DNA of 64,000 nucleotides. It comes from JAEUIE01 sp046350055. Its GTDB lineage: Bacteria; Planctomycetota; Planctomycetia; Gemmatales; HRBIN36. The notes under the pieces are model-generated. The model did no database searches. It worked only from the letters and a program-made list of their open reading frames with translations, and was not told the origin of the DNA. Made by a program: the position numbers and the translations under genes. Below are positions 63,045 to 64,000 of the stretch, piece by piece. The stretch spans positions 2,418,001-2,482,000 of the forward strand of contig JAXMBC010000001.1 in assembly GCA_046350055.1 (NCBI GenBank), written 5' to 3'. Every line of letters starts with the position of its first letter. The stretch's first letter is position 1.

Positions 63045-64000
63045 TTACTTCGCCACCATGTCGTCCTTGAGCTTGCCGACCAGGCTGAGCAATTCGTCCC
63101 GTTCTTTTGCAGGTATCTTCTGTAGATCAAGGCTGGCTTTCAGGTCTGCAGTCAGGGCATTGAATTCAGTTTCGGTGATCTTCATGCCGGCGTGAGCATC
63201 CTTCATGCTTTTTCCCGTGTACTTGAGCGGGCCACCGGTAACTGCGCTGATGAAGTGAATCAGTTGATTCCGCAAGGCGACCATCTGTTCCGGGGTGCCA
63301 GCCCATTCCTTAGCAACGCCTTTTCGGCTGAAGTTGATGGCGGGATTGCGGGACACGCGAACGATAAAGTCATCCACCGCGAGGGTAATGGTTGCTTCTC
63401 CACCCAGACGTTCCCAGAGGGTACGCACCATGACGGTGGTGTCGATGAATTCCGTTCGATGTTCGTTGATGGCCTTGATCAGTTCGTTGCGATCGAAAGG
63501 CGAGACGAAGAGCTTTTCCATGGTGAGACGCAAGTCGTCGATAAGGGCATCGTACTCAGCTTCGGCAATTTTCATTTTTGCATGAGCGGTCTTCATATCC
63601 TTGCCAGCATAGGGCAGGGGACCACCACTGATGGAACTGATCCAGGTGAGGAACTGCCGTTTGACCCTGGCGACGTTCTCCGGGTTGGCTTCCCATTCGA
63701 GGCCGGTGCCTCGACGGGTAAAGTTGACGCGAGGGTTAACCAACGCACGGTCGATCCAGGCATTGACGATGGGCTTGATACTCTCTTCGCTGCCGAGCCG
63801 CTTCCAGAGAGGGACTGGGACATTGGGAGCAGGGGATTTGTTGTTTTCCGCGGTCCTGGTGGCATTCTCCATTGCCTTGGGGTCGTGGGTCAGCTTGATG
63901 GCGGTACGGAGGTCGTCAATGACTTGGCGTAGCAGATGGGCTCGTTCGCTGGGGCTGTTTAACGCGTCAGTCTGTTTCAACGCATTTTGAATCCTGGTGA
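63045..64000 (-). CDS. Tandem truncated-hemoglobin domain protein (5' end outside window)
   Basis: The frame stays open to the right edge of the window, so the start is beyond 64000; a TTG at 63980 is a possible but unlikely start. The last 250 residues contain two group I truncated-globin-like domains. Each has an LW-x-RLG start, a short B/E helix segment, an NF(T/S)R(R/K)G turn, and a W/F-I-S-x-x-(S/T)GGPL-x-Y-x-GK-x-M-K motif with the proximal histidine in TAHAKMKI and DAHAGMKI. The visible first 30 residues (ALNSPSERAHLLRQVIDDLRTAI) could be the end of a further domain. Globins of this type bind oxygen or NO; tandem copies are unusual. Confidence 0.82.
   Translation of the reverse strand, partial: TRIQNALKQTDALNSPSERAHLLRQVIDDLRTAIKLTHDPKAMENATRTAENNKSPAPNVPVPLWKRLGSEESIKPIVNAWIDRALVNPRVNFTRRGTGLEWEANPENVARVKRQFLTWISSISGGPLPYAGKDMKTAHAKMKIAEAEYDALIDDLRLTMEKLFVSPFDRNELIKAINEHRTEFIDTTVMVRTLWERLGGEATITLAVDDFIVRVSRNPAINFSRKGVAKEWAGTPEQMVALRNQLIHFISAVTGGPLKYTGKSMKDAHAGMKITETEFNALTADLKASLDLQKIPAKERDELLSLVGKLKDDMVAK

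Overview
The window looks like a chromosomal segment of a planctomycete, most likely from the Gemmata-like group. This is inferred from gene content: DUF1549/DUF1553 and DUF1501 proteins beside a c-type cytochrome/WD40 protein, very large Ser/Thr kinases carrying TPR arrays, an ECF-type sigma factor sandwiched between two such kinases, and a MoxR–vWA–beta-propeller system. There is no rRNA and no CRISPR array; one tRNA gene (Ala, GGC anticodon) is present.

Left part (1–22.3 kb). A leftward secreted-protein cluster (WD40/cytochrome, PPC-domain protein, DUF1501, DUF1549/1553) faces a rightward module of kinase, sigma factor and kinase (6.5–13.8 kb). A catabolic run follows: a Tat-exported protein of unknown function, an MFS transporter, an M19 dipeptidase, and an ethanolamine operon in the order eutB, permease, eutC.

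Centre (22.4–30.4 kb). Five tightly overlapping rightward genes form a MoxR AAA+ / degenerate-vWA / beta-propeller ternary system. This is the most coherent multi-gene system in the window. It belongs to a class known from comparative genomics whose mechanism is unresolved. A strong terminator closes it.

Mobile island (about 30.43–48.52 kb). The DNA between that terminator and the tRNA-Ala gene looks acquired. It carries a leftward efflux cassette (NodT-type outer-membrane factor, a membrane gene split by an IS66-type insertion, a TetR regulator, HlyD, an RbbA-like double-ATPase/permease and a YhhJ-like permease). Back to back with it is a rightward module: a VirD4/TraG-like coupling ATPase without a visible relaxase, several tiny genes separated by hairpins, an MT-A70 adenine methyltransferase, an HTH protein and a large serine recombinase. 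The recombinase stop codon lies inside the tRNA-Ala 3' half, and the tRNA 3' end shares an 8-bp direct repeat with DNA just after the bpX terminator. I infer an integrated element of about 18.1 kb. The IS66 copy is well defined: 13-bp inverted ends, an 8-bp target duplication, and an interrupted gene that rejoins in frame.

Right part (48.6–64 kb). Ordinary chromosomal genes resume: a P-II-like protein, small hypotheticals, a Gfo/Idh/MocA oxidoreductase, RuvX, a YdiJ-like FAD/Fe-S dehydrogenase, a SNF2 helicase, an ABC-2 permease, a probable pseudokinase lacking the catalytic aspartate, a C39-like cysteine peptidase, and a protein with tandem truncated-globin domains that runs off the end. Two copies of a hairpin-rich MITE-like repeat (22.2 and 53.1 kb, opposite orientation) flank this composite region.
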